A stretch of 64,000 nt of DNA. Origin: Haemonchus contortus. Lineage: Eukaryota; Nematoda; Chromadorea; Rhabditida; Trichostrongylidae. Positions 61,801 to 64,000 of the stretch are shown piece after piece (position 1 is the stretch's first letter; every line of letters begins with the position of its first letter). The notes beneath the pieces are model-generated. The model was given only the letters and a program-made list of their open reading frames with translations, did not search any database and was not told where the DNA came from. The translations under genes and the position numbers were made by a program. The stretch lies in NCBI GenBank assembly GCA_000469685.2, contig LS997564.1, positions 35,110,151 to 35,174,150 of the forward strand, read 5' to 3'.

Positions 61801-63987
61801 TGACATAAAAAAACTGACTCCCACCTTTTGGTTCGCTAATCTGCACAATACTAGCCGCGGTGAGCGTCTTATCCAAAACGTCTTCAATGTTGATTGTTGA
61901 AGTCAAGTTGCCACCAGAGTATTCGATGAGCCAAGTCAGCTTCTTGCTGCTAGGAGTGGTAATAGCTTGCATCTGAGAATATAAAAAATATGCAATCAAA
62001 TTATATAGTGAAGTAAAAAAATCACAATATTGATGTTAACTAATGGAAAATATAAACAAGTATTAAGAAGTATTGTCAGATTTTTCTAATCAGAGATAAT
62101 TGTGTTAGCAAGGTTGATGGAGAATACTCTAGGTATTTGAGGTTCATATTGAAAAAATCCCAGCAATTCTAAAAATCGGGCTGAGCCGGGGATCGATCCC
62201 GGGACCTCTCGCACCCTAAGCGAGAATCATACCACTAGACCACTCAGCCATGCTGACCCCTAAGCGATTGCTCAAATATTAAGAAGTATTGTCAGATTTT
62301 TCTAATCAGAGATAATTGTGTTAGCAAGGTTGATTGAGAATACTCTAGGTATTTAAGATTCATATTGAAAAAATCCCAGCTATTCTAAAAAGCGGGCTGA
62401 GCCGGGGATCGATCCCGGGACCTCTCGCACCCTAAGCGAGAATCATACCACTAGACCACTCAGCCATGCTGACCCCTCAGCGATTGCTCAAATATTAAGA
62501 AGTATTGTCAGATTTTTCTAATCAGAGATAGTTGTGTTAGCAAGGTTGATTGAGAATACTCTAGGTATTTAAGATTCATATTGAAAAAATCCCAGCTATT
62601 CTAAAAATCGGGCTGAGCCGGGGATCGATCCCGGGACCTCTCGCACCCTAAGCGAGAATCATACCACTAGACCACTCAGCCATGCTGACCCCTCAGCGAT
62701 TGCTCAAATATTAAGAAGTATTGTCAGATTTTTCTAATCAGAGATAATTGTGTTAGCAAGGTTGATTGAGAATACTCTAGGTATTTAAGATTCATATTGA
62801 AAAAATCCCAGCTATTCTAAAAATCGGGCTGAGCCGGGGATCGATCCCGGGACCTCTCGCACCCTAAGCGAGAATCATACCACTAGACCACTCAGCCATG
62901 CTGATCCCTCAGCGATTGCTCAAATATTAAGAAGTATTGTCAGATTTTCTAATCAGAGATAATTGTGTTAGCAAGGTTGATTGAGAATACTCTAGGTATT
63001 TTAGGTTCATATTAAAAAAATCCCAGCAATTCTAAAAATCGGGCTGAGCCGGGGATCGATCCCGGGACCTCTCGCACCCTAAGCGAGAATCATACCACTA
63101 GACCACTCAGCCACGCCGAACTACCATCGACTGCTCGCAAATGTCGCAGTAAATCTTATTCGTTGCCACTTTACGATGGGACACAGGTTGTGCGTAGCAA
63201 CTCCGCAAATGAAATCAAAACGCTACAACTGGTGATGTAATGACCAAAAAACATAAACAAACAGTAGTAAACATGATCCATGAGCTCGAAAATCTGATTT
63301 TGAGTAGCCATATTTATAAAGGAATTGCTCAATGCATCATTTCACCATGACAAACCATTAGGGCACTACTTAACTCGTGTTCTTTCCAATACGCAAAATT
63401 AGGGTGAAGGCGATTAGCACAAATTTACGTCACTATCAAACTTACAGCCGGGGTTTATAATCGGGATGGCATCCTATAAGAGCCAATCAATCCTTGGAAC
63501 CGATCAAATGGTTATAATTAGGGATTTTCATGCAGTCGCTTCAAATTCATTCACTTTCAACGGAATCTTTTTACCTCCCATGAAACAGTGTATAGGTCTG
63601 GGGGTGTGATTTAGTCCGCGGGGTTACTTTGTTTGGTTCTAAAATCAATATGAAGTACTAGTGAATATTATAATTGAACTATAATGGCACATACCTCAGT
63701 AACAATATACATTCCTGGTTCATTAGCTTTCGATAATGTCTCTCCAGTACATGTGTAGTTGTTTACAGCAATGTTTTGTACCTGCAAAGTAACTAATCAA
63801 AATAGTCAATCCCTGTATAATGTATGTGGTAATGGCTGCGCTTGTCACTATCCCATCTGGGCGCCGCCACTACCACACATACACCTGTAGATCGAATCCG
63901 GAATCTAATTTTGGCTAAGCTGGTCGAGTCCTCCAATATAAAACCATCATACATTTGACGACAAACAAATGCTGACCCATACATCGA
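58890..63987 (-). CDS. Type I membrane protein with Thr-rich stalk and Pro-rich tail (9 exons, 5' end off window)
   Basis: Exons (minus strand): 63883-63987, 63695-63781, 61825-61972, 60883-60919, 60591-60807, 60426-60527, 59522-59585, 59108-59185, 58890-59038. They total 987 bases, in frame to a TGA at 58890-58892, with every junction phase-matched. Order: an ectodomain with a few Cys (FVCRQMYDG, NNYTCTGETL) and N-glycosylation sites; a Thr/Pro-rich mucin-like stalk (TTTTQAPSTSPKASSP); one membrane segment across a splice (TAAVVFAVIE, then GLLLGAILLVYLM); a basic stop-transfer RCYRKSRLR; and a Pro-rich cytoplasmic tail ending KNIIDSDI. The signal peptide lies beyond the right edge. I do not recognise the family; a cell-surface or lysosomal protein is plausible. 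Reading through the 60426 donor would instead end the protein at FIKFDR. Confidence 0.8.
62178..62249 (-). tRNA. tRNA-Pro (anticodon AGG), copy 1
   Basis: 72 nt. Acceptor GGCTGAG/CTCAGCC; anticodon stem CTCGC/GCGAG around TTAGGGT gives AGG; T stem CCGGG/CCCGG. The T loop is ATCGATC, so position 54 is A instead of the usual T. All five copies are identical over the tRNA. Confidence 0.92.
62394..62465 (-). tRNA. tRNA-Pro (anticodon AGG), copy 2
   Basis: Identical to copy 1; the spacer just before it on the plus strand reads AAAGCGGGCTG rather than AAATCGGGCTG. Confidence 0.92.
62610..62681 (-). tRNA. tRNA-Pro (anticodon AGG), copy 3
   Basis: Identical tRNA sequence to copy 1. Confidence 0.92.
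62826..62897 (-). tRNA. tRNA-Pro (anticodon AGG), copy 4
   Basis: Identical tRNA; 5' flank on the minus strand reads GGGATCAGCAT instead of GGGGTCAGCAT. Confidence 0.92.
63041..63112 (-). tRNA. tRNA-Pro (anticodon AGG), copy 5
   Basis: Identical tRNA. It is the outermost copy; its 5' flank (TTCGGCGTGGC on minus) departs from the repeat, marking the array edge. Confidence 0.92.
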
Positions 63988-64000
63988 CTAAGTTTAGCTT

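Larger units (their letters stand above)
62085..63115 (-). repeat. Five tandem ~210-bp units, each with one tRNA-Pro gene
   Basis: The unit consists of spacer (TTAAGAAGTATTGTCAGATTT through GAGAATACTCTAGGTATTT) plus tRNA. It repeats at intervals of about 216, 216, 216 and 215 bases inside intron 2 of the membrane protein model. Units differ by only a few substitutions, so the array is young or homogenised. It is on the same strand as the host gene. Confidence 0.95.

Noticed and set aside
62085..63115. Regular ~210-bp repeats as a CRISPR-like array
   Set aside because: Each repeat contains a complete tRNA-Pro cloverleaf, and the host sequence is eukaryotic.

Overview
The window is from a eukaryotic nuclear genome, most likely a parasitic nematode of the strongylid/hookworm type. 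Genes are split into short exons with GT-AG introns ending in TTTCAG. AG acceptors lie a few bases upstream of start codons, as expected for spliced-leader trans-splicing. The recognisable proteins are an NFX1/shuttle-craft zinc-finger protein, ribosomal protein S13 and the ciliary IFT protein DYF-2/WDR19. I rebuilt the gene models by hand from splice sites and reading-frame phase; no alignment was run. Species assignment is inference: one mariner resembles the hookworm family called bandit.

Layout. 0.3-7.9 kb: a minus-strand secreted protein gene with an atypical LDL-receptor class A motif; its fourth intron holds two dead mariner transposons. 8-38 kb: gene-poor DNA with tRNA-derived SINE copies, a Penelope-like retroelement fragment with a GIY-YIG domain, a foldback element, a (TATAC)n array, a 368-bp palindrome carrying two tRNA-like sequences, and one ordinary tRNA-Lys gene. 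38.1-46.0 kb: a 23-exon NFX1 orthologue on the minus strand with two small frame discrepancies. 47.2-47.9 kb: rps-13, divergent from NFX1. 48.5-50.5 kb: a piggyBac-type remnant, a second Penelope relic and unassigned ORFs. 50.6-58.2 kb: the 5' half of dyf-2/WDR19, stopping at the end of the WD-repeat half. 58.9-64 kb: a minus-strand type I membrane protein gene running off the right edge; one intron contains five tandem, identical tRNA-Pro(AGG) genes.

The protein genes do not form one pathway. NFX1 is a nuclear RNA/DNA-binding or E3-like regulator, rps-13 a housekeeping ribosomal gene and dyf-2 a ciliary transport gene. The rest is shaped by transposons: Tc1/mariner, piggyBac-like, Penelope-like, SINEs, MITEs and foldbacks.
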